Source: Spodoptera frugiperda
Taxonomy: Eukaryota > Arthropoda > Insecta > Lepidoptera > Noctuidae
Length of the DNA: 64,000 nucleotides
Assembly (NCBI RefSeq): GCF_023101765.2
Contig: NC_064239.1
Span: 2,294,001-2,358,000, forward strand
Direction of reading: 5' to 3'
Below, one piece after another: positions 11,486 to 22,878 of this stretch. The position numbers were made by a program, and so were the translations under genes. The stretch's first letter is position 1, and every line of letters begins with the position of its first letter. The notes under the pieces were generated by a model, which worked only from the letters and a program-made list of their open reading frames with translations, did no database searches and had not been told where the DNA came from.

Positions 11486-12241
11486 GGGGATTGACCAATT
11501 TGTATGGGACTTTGGCTATTTTTGAACAAGCACTTCAGCTAATAATATATGTTTGATTTAATAGTTCATATCAGTAAGAATGAAGATACAAACTTAGTTT
11601 TGTATCAAGATTTATATTTAGATATTTTTTTCATTTTATTGAAACTGGTTATGCATGAAATAAAACATTTTTTTTCTATTAAAATGCATTATTAATCCGA
11701 TTCATATGTAATTAAAATATGGTCAAGGAACTCGGCAGGTGGATTCATAATTTTCTGGTACCTTGCCCAGCTTAAAAACCAAATAATAGTTATTATATGT
11801 GCACATCAACCTACTGTTCTAACCCACCACGCAGTTGCAGCAATAATGTTTTATGGCTGTCCTGTCTTTAGTGTTATTTTCATATAATATATATACAAAA
11901 TATGTTTTCCTACTAATGTGTCTACTTTGTATTTTCCCACGCAATAAATTGGAGTTTCAACACTCACAATGCAAAAGAACAAAGCGAATAATATCTGTCA
12001 TTTTGACGAAAAACACAACAGATTGACAGCAGATTGGCAGCACTAAAGTCAAATTCAAAGCCAACTACTACAAATACTTGGTCTTATCATAACAAATACC
12101 AATAAAAATCGATTTTTTTAAAGTACAAATTGATACAAAGTTATTAGCGTCAGACATTTACTAAAATATAAATAAAATTATTGGTGAATTACATTTTTAT
12201 TGAGCAGCCTGTTCAAAAATAGCCAGATTTGGACAATCTCC
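11486..12241. mobile_element. Non-autonomous DNA transposon with long TIRs
   Basis: Left end GGGGATTGACCAAT followed by GGCTATTTTTGAACAAGC; the complement of the right end reads GGAGATTGTCCAAATCTGGC followed by TATTTTTGAACAGGCTGC. The ends are inverted, with a short extra segment on the left. The 756-bp AT-rich interior has no open frame of note. Confidence 0.62.
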
Positions 12242-13115
12242 TTTCTCTAGATTAAAGCTGAAAGTGTTTTGTCACTCGTTATTTCGTATTGTCTAGAAAT
12301 AAAGTGAATGAAACTTTCAAATAGTATATCCGTCTGATGGGATACATTTATAAAACTGTTACTTATAGATCTGTTATTTTATAAATCTGCAATATAAGTG
12401 TTTTATTTTTATATCGTTTTTCTCAGTACCTATTTATTACAAGTATATAGTGCTCGAAACTACATGGCCTAATACTAACGAGATGTTACGAGGTGACTAA
12501 CTAGATGTTTTAATAATTGAACAATTATTTTTCACGATTTACGATAGCTATCGACCGGTCTACTAGGTAGTTCACCGCACACTTTACGTAAAAGGTTTCA
12601 GGTACATTAACACCAAAAGATTTAATGTGAAAAGTGCGTACCTAATACTAGCAACTTCTCTAAACTGTCGAACCCTTTTCTTAGAAATCAGAGGCCAAGA
12701 TCTTAATATTACCAAGTTACCAAGTAATATTATTAGCAACACAAAACCTCCATTTGAACTAAAGGCACAAAGGCACGTACTACAGGGTCTCCAGCATCAG
12801 ATATTTTCCGCTTAAGTTTACCCAACTCGCATAAACTTAATGATATATTCTGTTATTTACATAAGCTCAGAAACTGAGGCTAAATACAAATATAACTAAG
12901 AATTTCGGCTAAGAAAAATACGGAGAAATTGTACTGAAACAACCTGAAATAACCTGAAAGCGTGTTTATTTTAAGGCTCGCAAAGAAAATAAACATTAGT
13001 TTTGTTTTTTTTTTTGTAAATATTAAGTATTAGTAGTAAGATTATGCTAATGTTGTTAATGTTTCTGCCACAGACGGAGGGTGCAAATGGAAACTATAAT
13101 AATTTTATTAGGTTT
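12242..13115. other. Gene-free stretch
   Basis: No repeat or exon recognised. A short self-complementary TAATATTACCAAGTTACCAA / GTAATATTATTAG cluster lies near 12706-12735. Confidence 0.5.
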
Positions 13116-13314
13116 ATCTATACTTAATATTATAAAGCTGAAGAGTTTGTTTGTTTGTTTGAACGCGCTAATCTCCGGAACTATTGGTCCGATTTAAATA
13201 ATTATTTTTGTGTTGGATAGTGGATTTATCGATGAGCCTTCCTCTTATAAGCTAGAAAACATCACGCTATGACCAATAGGAGCAGAGCGGGTGAAACCGC
13301 GCGAGAGTAGCTAG
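13116..13314 (+). repeat. TTTG-family element, plus copy
   Basis: Starts CTATACTTAATATTATAAAG, has CTGAAGAGTTTGTTTGTTTG, GAACGCGCTAATCTCCGGAA and GTTGGATAGTGGATTTATCG, and ends with GGTGAAACCGCGCGAGAGTA and GCTAG. Non-coding. Copies are common in moth genomes. Confidence 0.82.
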
Positions 13315-13359
13315 TTATAATTAAAATGACTCCTTAAATTCGATGTTAAATTAATTCGA

Positions 13360-13933
13360 TGTTAGAACAACACTGCTTTTTAAAATTATTTTTCCTTAGA
13401 AGGTTTTATTGAAGTTAAATCTAGTGGGGTGATTGATCGATGATGTAGCGATTCGCAGCTGGGCACATGCCGGCGACATGAGGAGACGACTCAGCAATTT
13501 GGATGTTGCAATGCTCTGTAGAACCTTCGTTGCATCAAAGTAGGTGTAATGTCCTGATTCAGCTGTTCTGAGCCTCGTGGCATGGCATTGGTCACGGTGC
13601 AAGTACATATGTCGGTACAGATACGTAACATGCTTGTTAGGTAGGTGTTTTGTTCATATAACACAAATATGTCTTTATTTGTCGTTACCCTGTTACTTAT
13701 TCCTTCAACTGCCTGTGTCGCATATATGCGATACATATTTTCTTATCCCTGTTGCTCATGTCGTATTGCTGTTACAGAGAACATGCACGATCTGTTGGTT
13801 GTATTCACAGGATTGTTCTTCGTTATTTACTATACCTATAGATATAATTATTTCGATTTGTAGCCGCGTGCTAAGGGCACGGTAATTGATATTTGGGCGG
13901 TTAACTGTTCTAATAAACCCTTTATTAGAACAG
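13360..13933 (-). mobile_element. Candidate solo LTR, 574 bp
   Basis: On the minus strand it begins CTGTTCTAATAAAG and ends GTTGTTCTAACA, flanked on both sides by TCGA (13356-13359 and 13934-13937), consistent with a 4-5 bp target duplication. A polyadenylation signal (TTCAATAAAACC) lies about 45 bp before the minus-strand end, as expected for an R/U5 region. The interior is distinctly CpG-rich compared with the flanks. No gag or pol is adjacent, so it would be a recombined solo LTR. Its minus-strand start lies in a 14-bp perfect hairpin (13904-13934). Confidence 0.5.
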
Positions 13934-13934
13934 T
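13904..13934. repeat. Hairpin at edge of candidate LTR
   Basis: ACTGTTCTAATAAA, loop CCC, TTTATTAGAACAGT: 14-bp perfect arms, ending within one base of the TCGA flank. Confidence 0.9.
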
Positions 13935-14335
13935 CGATAGAATTGGGTTTCAAAACGATTTTATACATAAGAAGATTGCTGTGCAATTTCAGAATAGATA
14001 GAAGTTAATCTTTTTACTAAATAATTATAATTTTTAATAGTAATTGCATGGAATTAATACAATGCAGATGCTAATAATTTAAAACTTTATTACAGAAGTA
14101 ATCGTTACAGCCAATCAGCGCACTCGAATTCGCATAATTTAAAAACAATAAAAATATAAAATATCTCTTTATTTTGTGTCAATGATTGTTTTCTAGAAAA
14201 TAATAAAATATTAATATTACAATTGGAAACGGCATTATGAAATAAAACTAGAAAGTTGATTTTAGTTATAGTAGCCATTTTTAACTAAATGCTTTCCACC
14301 ATTTTACGTATTACGGTATACTTAGTGATTATAAA

Positions 14336-14443
14336 ACTATCTACTTTCGCGCGGTTTCATCCGCTCTGCCTGGCTACCATTGTTCTCTCGTAGCGTGATG
14401 TTTTATAGCCTTTATCGATAGTTGGACTATCTAACACAAACAT
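14336..14443 (-). repeat. TTTG-family element, minus, truncated
   Basis: CTACTTTCGCGCGGTTTCAT, CCGCTCTGCCTGGCTACCAT and TTTTATAGCCTTTATCGATA. A short piece of another family (14484-14531) follows. Confidence 0.75.
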
Positions 14444-14483
14444 AATGTTAGGTAGATTATGGTCTGGAATAACACTAAGGACA

Positions 14484-14531
14484 TTTTTTATCTAACGAGA
14501 CCGCGGGTGAAGTCGCTGGCAGAAGCTATAG
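14484..14531 (-). repeat. CTAG-start 'AGCGACTTCA' family, short minus fragment
   Basis: ATCTAACGAGACCGCGGGTG and AAGTCGCTGGCAGAAGCTAT. Confidence 0.65.
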
Positions 14532-14965
14532 AATAAGATGTTATGTATTGTATAACACTTAATAATTACAATACTAAATAATTTAATATTATATTATATT
14601 AAAAAATGAGTGTTATTTTATTTTTAAAATGCCATTTATAGTGTTATGTATAAGCATTAACATAAATTAAATACACATTCAACAATAAAACTGGTTGGAA
14701 TTCTTTACATAATAGGACAATAGAACAAATAAATATTTTAGTAGGTATATTATAGTATTAACATAACGAGTTGCTATATAGATTCTGTAGGTTCTAGATT
14801 TTGCTAGCATTTTTTTATACAAAGTACCATAACTTAATAAATATTTTTTTTGATTAGAGACTTTTTGTGATTGTGTCGCAGTTTACAGTCCACAATCACA
14901 TGGCATCTCCTCTTTCTTCTTACTTCAAGATAGCAACCGATCACACAGACCTCCAATAACTCCAA

Positions 14966-15101
14966 TTTTTTTGTGAGGGGAAAATCATCCAATGACTTCT
15001 CCCGCCTTGAGTGAGACGAGAAAGAGTGTCAGACTCTTACTGACTAAAATCCATCCCTTTGCTACTCCTGCTTTTCGAGCCGGAGCACAGTAACCTGCTA
15101 G
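14966..15101 (-). repeat. SINE (common family), minus copy
   Basis: T-run, then GGGGAAAATCATCCAATGAC, CTTCTCCCGCCTTGAGTGAG, CTTTTCGAGCCGGAGCAC. Confidence 0.85.
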
Positions 15102-15810
15102 AGATTCTTACAAATAATACGACGAAGTTTCTCAAAATATCTACTTGTTTATTTTGGAAACACAATTCCCGTAACAAAAAGATTTTCCTTTATTTCCCTT
15201 TAATAGAAACATTTCGTTAATAATTCATTCTCATTTCCATCTGTACAAGTGAAAATATCGACCTTACTCGTTATACTAACCTATTTACTTAGACAAGAGA
15301 CTCTTTACACGAACCTCGTGAGAATTTCTTTAGAACCCTTAGACAGCCCGTGAAGATACTCCAATATCTTTACTGTATTTTCATCTTTATTTCTTTAGTG
15401 ATATGGTTGAAAATATTTTGCAGTTGGTGGTAGCTTACAGCAATCTGTCAAATGTCGTTAATACAATTTCATCTTTATTTTAAAAGTGATAAGGTTGAAA
15501 ATGTGTTTACAGTTTGGTGTAGCTTGATATGCGTTTATCTTGTATACTTGAGTTCAAACAAAAGGTTCGCTCCGAGGAATTATTTGGAAACAATACGATA
15601 CATAAGTTTTATTGTTTCGATTCGAGTTTTTGTTCGTATCAATTATTTTTTTGTATTTTTCTTATTAAGTCAATAAGCGTGACTTGATTCTTGCGGTTTG
15701 TAGTTTGTGAAGCTTGCTATGTTGTATGCTTTGCTTGTTTTTCTAGATGTTTTGAAGAAATCAGAAATCAAATCCGGCTACTGTGGCAACCGTGCAGCTA
15801 GGCTATTCTG

Positions 15811-15937
15811 AATCCGGAGCTTGCAGACTACCTAGTGTTTACCGGGGCTTCGGCTAGAAAAGCAGGAGTAGGAACGGGGTGGATTTTAGTCAGTACGAAT
15901 GGGAGAAGACTTTGAAACATTTTCCCCCCTTAAAAAA
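15811..15937 (+). repeat. SINE (common family), plus copy with internal deletion
   Basis: CCGGAGCTTGCAGACTACCT to GGTGGATTTTAGTCAGTACG, then jumps to GGGAGAAGACTTTG and a CCCCCCTTAAAAAA tail. The 'GAGTCTGACACTCCCTC' block is lost. Confidence 0.82.
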
Positions 15938-16282
15938 TGCTATTCTGTAACTATTAATTCCAACATTTTCGTACTAAGGATACTGTTTAGTGGACGAGAA
16001 CAGGCGTACTTACCCTACGTAATTTCTAACCTATCCTAATGTAGACAGAAAACTAGAAATCTGCATTTACAAAACTAGCCAATGTCTAGAATCTAGATTG
16101 ACTGGTTTTAGAACACTGGTTATCCGGCAATTTATTTTGTTGTTTTATGCTTTCTAGCTTTTATGTGCATCTTCACCTGCAGTTGGCCTTTGCCTCTATA
16201 CGCTCAGCTAAAATAATGCAGGTCGGTTAAGCATATAAAGCGTAGTTTCGCATTCATAGTATTGGTTGGGATTATCTTTATG

Positions 16283-16337
16283 TAGTCTGACTAAAGAGCT
16301 GCCACGGCACCAACGAGGTAACTCTTTAGTCAGACTA
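16283..16337. repeat. Hairpin, 16-bp perfect arms
   Basis: TAGTCTGACTAAAGAG at 16283-16298 and its complement at 16322-16337, around a GC-richer 23-nt loop (CTGCCACGGCACCAACGAGG...). Confidence 0.92.
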
Positions 16338-17109
16338 TGACTATTAAGCACATAGTTGAATCTCTGAGCGAAAATCAAACGGGTCTTAATTTTTTTTTAT
16401 TTTATGTAGGTACATAAAATGGAAGTACAAGAATTTTTTTTAAAAAGATCACCCTCTATTTTTGATACTCACGTATCTCGTCAGACGCAAGCCAAAATGA
16501 GTCCTCAATGGGGCTGTTTTCTACTTCTTTCTTTTATATTTTATCTTTCAGCACCATAGCAATTCTATAGAACGAAGTGGTCGTATATATGTAGGTATGT
16601 AGGTATCTGTCTTTCTACAAATAATATGTTTTAATTTATATGTCCTAGAAAATGTCACTTTTACTATCTACGCACATAACTGAACAGACGTAACAAGTCC
16701 AGTTACAACTGTCACGTTTCTATTAGTGCCATTTAGACTGTAATTCACACTCTCCAGATAAACAGGCACCCTTTTCATGCAATTTTCATATTTATTTTCA
16801 AGATACAAAGGGTTATTTTACTATGAAAATATAGATGGTGCTTATGGTTTTATACTATGTGCGGTCAAATCTACTGTTTTATTGACAGATTTCTCTTTGA
16901 AAATATAAAAGTAAGTACGGTACCTATAGTTTTTTGCTGAGTCATGGTTCCTATACTCGTATAGTAAACATGAAGGAAACAATAAGTATATAATACCTAG
17001 TATCACAGCTAAAATCCATTAGGAAGCGCAATTTATTACTTAATTTTATTGGCTGTAAAACAGTATGACACTTATTGACATGTAAAACCAAAACGCAATA
17101 TCACTACAT

Positions 17110-17290
17110 AGTATAAAACAGAGTCGCTTTCTCTGTCCCTATGCCCCTTTATATGATTAAAATTGCGCAACGGATTTTGATGCGGCTTTTTTAATAGGTA
17201 GAGTGATTCAAGGGGAAGGTTTATAATTATGTAAAACACATGCATATTATATCACCATTGCACCCATGCGAAGCTGGGCCGAGTCGCTAG
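17110..17290 (+). repeat. Interspersed repeat ending GTCGCTAG
   Basis: GTATAAAACAGAGTCGCTTT, ACGGATTTTGATGCGGCTTT, CCATGCGAAGCTGGGCCGAG and TCGCTAG. Layout like other CTAG-ending elements in the window; single copy here. Confidence 0.65.
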
Positions 17291-17764
17291 TTATATTTAA
17301 AATCGAAACAACGATTTATTTGCAACATAATACCGACAAATAGTTGTTCCGTGTGCATTATTGAGAATTCAGCGCATTAAAAATTAACTTGTTAGTTTCC
17401 GAAAAGCAACAAATCAGCAATCATACGAGTAAATAGCGTGCTTTAAGCAAATAAATATTTACTTTCAATGTGCTAAAGTAATTACATTGTAGTAACATTA
17501 AATACCTAGTTTAACACATTTACACTGACATTCGCGTGTATCACAGGTTTATACAGCGTCACACGTTAACTGTACCTAAGGATACCCGATTAATCACGAG
17601 TCACAAGAGAGCTCATAATTATGAACTTTTGTCCTACGACCCCAGTATGCAAATGACTAGCAGTTTTTGATAAAAGCATACTGATTGACTATCTAATTAT
17701 ATCAATTTGATAATTTTGTAATAACTTTATTAGACATACTTATAAAATTAACTTAAAATGACTG

Positions 17765-17855
17765 TTTACTCACGTTATCACATATTGAGAAAACTTCTAC
17801 TAGTTTCGAGTCACAAAGGGACTCTTCATCGTGAGTAGGCTGCTCGACATCGCGG
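17765..17855 (+). repeat. 'CTAGTTTCGAGTCACA' family, plus copy
   Basis: TTTACTCACGTTATCACATA, TCTACTAGTTTCGAGTCACA and GACTCTTCATCGTGAGTAGG. Confidence 0.62.
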
Positions 17856-18339
17856 CATCTGCTCTTAAAATCATGTACATGAAGATAATCGATCATAGAA
17901 AACACTCCAATAATACTTTACCCAACTCGTACATCCGAGAAAAACTAGAATAATACTTTTTCAAACCGGTGCACGCGATTGATTCGTTTAAGTAGCACCT
18001 AACTACTACAATGTAGTGTTGCATGTATCACTTACAAACTGTTAAGCAGTGAAGTAAAGCGTGCAGCTATTAAGCTATAAATTATAACAAAGGAAGCTGT
18101 CTGTTTGACTGTTTTGTAACTACTTTTTACGTTTGATTAGTACATGTTGTTTGTATTCTTGTCCAACACGCCTGTCTCATGAACAAACTCCAGCCATTTT
18201 AGAGATTAGTCAGACAGAAAGACAAAAATGATTTTAATTTGTGTATGTATCATACGTGTGTATTCATATGCATGTAATACTTAGTTATTTCAATATTAGT
18301 AACAGATATTCAAACTTTATCCACCAACAAGATGCCCAG

Positions 18340-18462
18340 ACAACCTGATTAAGGTCGCAGAGATCTGCTGGATGCAGGTTGCTTCCAACTGGCTTGCTTG
18401 GAAGTTATTGGGGAGGCCTATGTTCAGCAGTGGACGTCCTATGGGTGCTATGATGACGATAT
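18340..18462 (+). repeat. LINE 3' end fragment
   Basis: GATTAAGGTCGCAGAGATCT, GGATGCAGGTTGCTTCCAAC, then TTGGGGAGGCCTATGTTCAG, CAGTGGACGTCCTATGGG and a (GATGA)-rich tail. This 'GGCCTATGTTCAGCAGTGGACG' end is a widespread insect LINE terminus. Confidence 0.78.
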
Positions 18463-18826
18463 TACCTCTAAAACTTCACTACAAATATGCCATCTTTCCA
18501 CTGTATTTTTTGCCACCACAAAATGATTAAAATATAAACCCCTACGTAATACGTAATCTACGTATATTCAAAAAAGGTTAAAAGTAATGAATTCAAACAT
18601 CGTGCCCGGTTTGACCTACTGCCGTACCGTGGCTTTGCACCACCAAATTACATGAATATTTTACGTCGAGCTGTAAACCCACACGCGCCTCGTATATGTG
18701 GATTTACTTTCATAATTAATGTATTACCATGTATGTATAAAGAGCGGCAAAATTTAATCGAGGTTATATAAAGTTTTTAAAAGAGTTTTATGAATATTAG
18801 AAGTGGATAGCTAGGTACTTACCGCC

Positions 18827-18978
18827 CTGATCCGGAGCTGCGGACTGCCTAGTGGGTTACCAGGGCTCCGGCTTGAAAAGCAGGAGTAGGAACGGGGTGG
18901 TTTTTAGTCAGTAAGAGTCACTTAGTATCGCCTCGCCCATGGTGGGAGAAGTCTTTTGATAATTTTTCCTTTCAAAAG
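18827..18978 (+). repeat. SINE (common family), plus copy
   Basis: CTGATCCGGAGCTGCGGACT, CCAGGGCTCCGGCTTGAAAA, GGGAGAAGTC and a TTTCAAAAG tail. Confidence 0.86.
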
Positions 18979-19614
18979 AAGGCAGGCTTATGTTCAGGTT
19001 AGTGGACATCTCGTGTATAGACATTATGTCAATGGATGAATGTCCAGGCATAAAACAGTCTTGTTACTGAATATCATCAAAATATGTTTAGTAGTTTTTG
19101 ATCTATAGAGTTATTGACTAATGTAGTTCTAAAACTAAAAAAAAGAACTCATTATAATGAGAGACACTCGCCAATGAAGCTTAACCAATGTATCTAATTT
19201 CTTCTCTTTCAATATTTAACCTTATTAACTTCGCAATAAAGTAGAATTTATTTTAAATTACCGGATATCTTGATGTGCCTACGTAAACGATATGTACCCC
19301 ACCTTGTTTATTAACTAGCTTTTACTGTATCTCTGTTCGGAAATCCGTTGTTTGTATGTGTTGTGTAATTTCCCTTGCAACAGATGCTAACACATTTTCA
19401 ACTTTATTACAGTACCGTAAGGTTAAAAATCTTTTGAACATTTTTGGGATAGCTTGACGTGCTTACATGTAGCAGAAGTTCTATATGAGTTATTTTTATT
19501 ATGTTTATAGTATGTATTATGTTAACTGATCTAGTTATGATAACATTGCGTTCATTTCTAACGAGTGATCTTAGATAATAATAGCAAAAAAAAAATTTCA
19601 TTATCTGTAAATAA

Positions 19615-19670
19615 AAAATCTGTCTGTCGGCCAGTCCTCTCGTGAAGCTAATTGTTCGTTCCAAAGTCTA
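19615..19670 (-). repeat. 'TTTTGACTTTGA' family, minus fragment
   Basis: TGTCTGTCGGCCAGTCCTCT, CGTGAAGCTAATTGTTCGTT and CCAAAGT. Confidence 0.6.
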
Positions 19671-20019
19671 GATTCCTATGGGTACCATGGGTCCATAGGT
19701 AATTCCAATATTATTTTCCCTAGTCGACTCTTACGGCAACTATAGAATAGATTATTTATTCGGTAATTTACATAAATATAATTTACATAAATAGATGAGG
19801 TTATCTAAGAGCAATGAGACAATACTAAAATAAACATCGTCAATATTAACCTATTTATCTTACGTAAACAAACGCGTAATTTTGTGCACAATTTATTGGT
19901 TAAAAGAGTGAAACGCGTTTCACACTCCAGTTGGCATTGATCGACATTAATTTTATGGTTATGGTTAACAAACTGAACGGTTAACTTATTATTTGGTTAA
20001 AAAGTGTGGGACAGCTACT

Positions 20020-20058
20020 GATACCACGGCCCCACAGAAAACCGACGTGAAACAACGC
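20020..20058 (+). repeat. 'GGTGTCCATGGGCGG' family, 5' fragment
   Basis: CACGGCCCCACAGAAAACCG and ACGTGAAACAACGC, interrupted by the SINE fragment at 20059. Confidence 0.72.
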
Positions 20059-20120
20059 TTTTTTTTGAGGGTGGAAAATCATCCAAAGACTTCTCCCGCC
20101 TTGGGTGAGGCGAGTATAGA
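20059..20120 (-). repeat. SINE 3' fragment, minus
   Basis: TTTTTTTTGAGGGTGGAAAA, TCATCCAAAGACTTCTCCCG and GCCTTGGGTGAGGCGAG. Truncated, and joined directly to a different SINE fragment (20121-20178). Confidence 0.75.
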
Positions 20121-20178
20121 GACATTACGTGCCGTAATGTGCACCTCTGCTTGTGTGCTACCCCTTAGGGGAATAAAA
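20121..20178 (+). repeat. Second SINE-like family, 3' fragment
   Basis: GACATTACGTGCCGTAATGT, GCACCTCTGCTTGTGTGCTA and CCCCTTAGGGGAATAAAA. Confidence 0.72.
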
Positions 20179-20646
20179 TTAAAAAAAATAAGAAATTATT
20201 GCAAACGGGAAACGTCATTACTAAATGTTAAAATATTTAACCAACCGCAGTATTACCTGCATGTACTATCCATATTTTCTGTCAGTCAGTTAGCTAATCA
20301 ATTATTTCCAGAAACTGTTTAGCTTCATCATATTGAAAGCCTAAAAATATCTTACAAAAACAACAAATTCATGCGTAAATACTAACACGCAATCAAAAAA
20401 GAACTTTTTTATCTAAACCATAGAAAGTGAATTGCAATGGTCTCTAAATGGAGAAAGCAAGGACATTAGGACCACTTTCTGACGTTGAAGTATTACGACA
20501 TTTACGCTAAATGCGTGAGTTACATGATACGGATCGACATTACACGGAGTGCCATCTTGATACGTGCTCACTCTTTGACTTTCGACACGCAACTGATATT
20601 AGGCGTGAGACCTATTTATCAACATAGGTATAAGTAACAGGTAACA

Positions 20647-20885
20647 GACAACGGCCTAACAGAAAACCGACGTGAAACAACGCTTGCATTTTGTTTCATT
20701 GTGTGAGTGAGGTTATCGGAGGCCCTATTACCCCTTCCCATTTTTCCTCCCAAACCCGATTCCCAATAACCCTTAAATTCCTAACCTCCAAAAGACCGGC
20801 AACCTACTTGTAATGCCTCTGGTGTTTTGGGTGTCCATAGGCAAGCGATTGCTTACCATCGGGTAATCCGCTTGCTCGTTGTTTA
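20647..20885 (+). repeat. 'GGTGTCCATGGGCGG' family, plus copy with 5' part
   Basis: ACAGAAAACCGACGTGAAAC, AACGCTTGCATTTTGTTTCA, CTCCAAAAGACCGGCAACCT, TTTTGGGTGTCCATAGGCAA. The 5' part alone also occurs at 20020-20060. Confidence 0.82.
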
Positions 20886-21849
20886 CTGTAATATAACGGT
20901 TACTGACTTAGTCTAATCTTCGCCCAAATTACAGCTTCATCATCATCATATTAGTCACAAGATATCCACTGCTAAACTTAATCACAGTTCAAATCACAGT
21001 AACAGCTGTAATCCCAGTCACACAGCCTGTTGTGTCGTCGGATCTTTTAAACTTTAAAGGAAATAAGTGTAATGAATTGAAAAATATCAGGCTGTTATTT
21101 AACAATAGACAGAAGTAACAGGTATCGTGTTTGACTAGTAACAATCCTAACTGATATTTTAAAAAGCCAATTCTATTATAGCCGCCATATTGTTTTCTTT
21201 TTTTTATTGCGTTCACCAGAAAGTGACCGTGGGAAATTAGAATTAAGTGATATAATTGAAGTTTTTTATTTACGTTTTGTTGTAACTTATTGTTTAACTG
21301 GCATAACAATAAGATTATGTGAGTTTTCGAAAGCTTTGTTTGATATGAGCGATATTTTCTTAATCCACTGTTATGACTTAGCTATATTTCAAGCTAAGAA
21401 TAAAGAATCATTAACACATTGAATGCCGTTATTTGACTGATGTTAGCGGAGTATTTGTCTTCAACAGTTTTCTATTGACAGTCAAAGACTTAAGCATGAA
21501 GTCAGTTAAAAAGGTACTAAAAAAATAGAATTGTATACAAACATGAAAACACCGTGAAATTAAAGGGCCAAAGTGCACCTTATCTAAAAAACCCATCGGC
21601 ACGCAAAAGGTCGGGTAAAAATGGCTAACCGATATAACCTACAGATATTACAGGAAACACAATTATTTACTGTAGATATTTAGATTAAATAACTGTGTTG
21701 AATAACGTTATATTACGAACTAAATAATAGTTATGTTACGCAGTTGCATAACAGTAAAGAGTTCTGTAATCGTAACCGAAACTATCGGATATCCGATTAA
21801 AAAAAACAGTTCGTAACGTAAAACTTTCGGATAATAATTATTGCGTACG

Positions 21850-21990
21850 TGCGAGTAAGGTTATCGGAGGCCAAACCAAGAAGGTCCAAATGTCGAAAAC
21901 GCATTTGTAACTCCTCTGGTGTTGTGGGTGGCCGTGGACGATGCTGACCACTTACCATCAGCGGATATGATTGCTTGTTTGTTGATAAGT
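21850..21990 (+). repeat. 'GGTGTCCATGGGCGG' family, plus, diverged
   Basis: GTGCGAGTAAGGTTATCGGA, TGTAACTCCTCTGGTGTTGT and CTTACCATCAGCGGATATGA. Confidence 0.72.
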
Positions 21991-22753
21991 GGGGTCTGAT
22001 TTAGCTATATTATGATTTTATGACACTCTCTAGTTCTTAATATTTTATCTGATTAATAATAAACGCACACTGTAGTAGTAATACCTGTGGGAGTAACGAA
22101 ATAAGACTTAGGTACTGAATCTATTCTACTGAGATTTGTTATACAGCTTTAGAATGTATCCTGGAAAAGATTAATTCAAAAATCCAAATTCTGTCAAAAG
22201 ACTTTATTAATTATTATACGCAGACCAAGGCGTGGGGAACATCTAGTAAGAAATACTTTACAACTTATTAAATAATCCAAAAGAATTTTACTAACTATCC
22301 GTATCCAGTTCCGCAGTGTCATAAGCGTGACATCTCTACGACGTACTATCATAATTTACGTCAAGGTTGAACTGCAATTGACACAGTTGAGAGTAATCAC
22401 TTTTATCCGCTGCGCTATGGAGTAAGATTGCGATACATCACACTGTGATACATCATACTTGCTTAGATACTAGTCATCAATCACGGAGCGTGATGCTATC
22501 AGGAGTGATCGAGATGTGTACTGTATCATAGTTGGGGTGTTAGAAGAAATTTTATCTTAGTTTATAATGACAGAAGATTAAATATCTTATAATCCAAATA
22601 ATGACGTATCAGTGTGGGGGGAAAGCTGTTTATTAGTTCAATCGTCTATATTTATACGTGTAATAAAACTGTAGAAGTGTTTATTCTGATACCGAATCCA
22701 AAAATGTGAGTAAAAACATTTTTGTCTGTCTGTCTCTGTCCGTCTATATGTTC

Positions 22754-22878
22754 ACGGAAAATCATCTAAATTCTTCTCCCATCTTGGGCGAAGTGAGAGA
22801 GAATGTCAGACTCTTACTGACTAAAAACCACCCTGTTCCGAGTCGGAGTCCCGGTAAACTCGCTAGTCCGCAGCTCGG
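22754..22878 (-). repeat. SINE (common family), minus copy
   Basis: CACGGAAAATCATCTAAATT, GTCAGACTCTTACTGACTAA, GAGTCGGAGTCCCGGTAAAC and TAGTCCGCAGCTC. Confidence 0.83.

Larger units (their letters stand above)
15102..18339. other. Gene-free stretch
   Basis: Holds a SINE (15811), the hairpin at 16283 and repeats at 17110 and 17765. The rest (15938-16282, 16338-17109, 17291-17764) is AT-rich with nothing recognised. Confidence 0.55.

Noticed and set aside
13577..13885. 102-codon plus-strand open frame, Cys- and Leu-rich
   Set aside because: It lies entirely within the candidate solo LTR, has overlapping frames on both strands and shows no domain.
19993..20322. 109-codon plus-strand open frame
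   Set aside because: It runs through three different repeat fragments (20020, 20059, 20121), so it is a chance frame.
20989..21309. 106-codon minus-strand open frame
   Set aside because: Leu/Asn/Lys-rich low-information composition in AT-rich DNA, with no start context or homology I can recognise.
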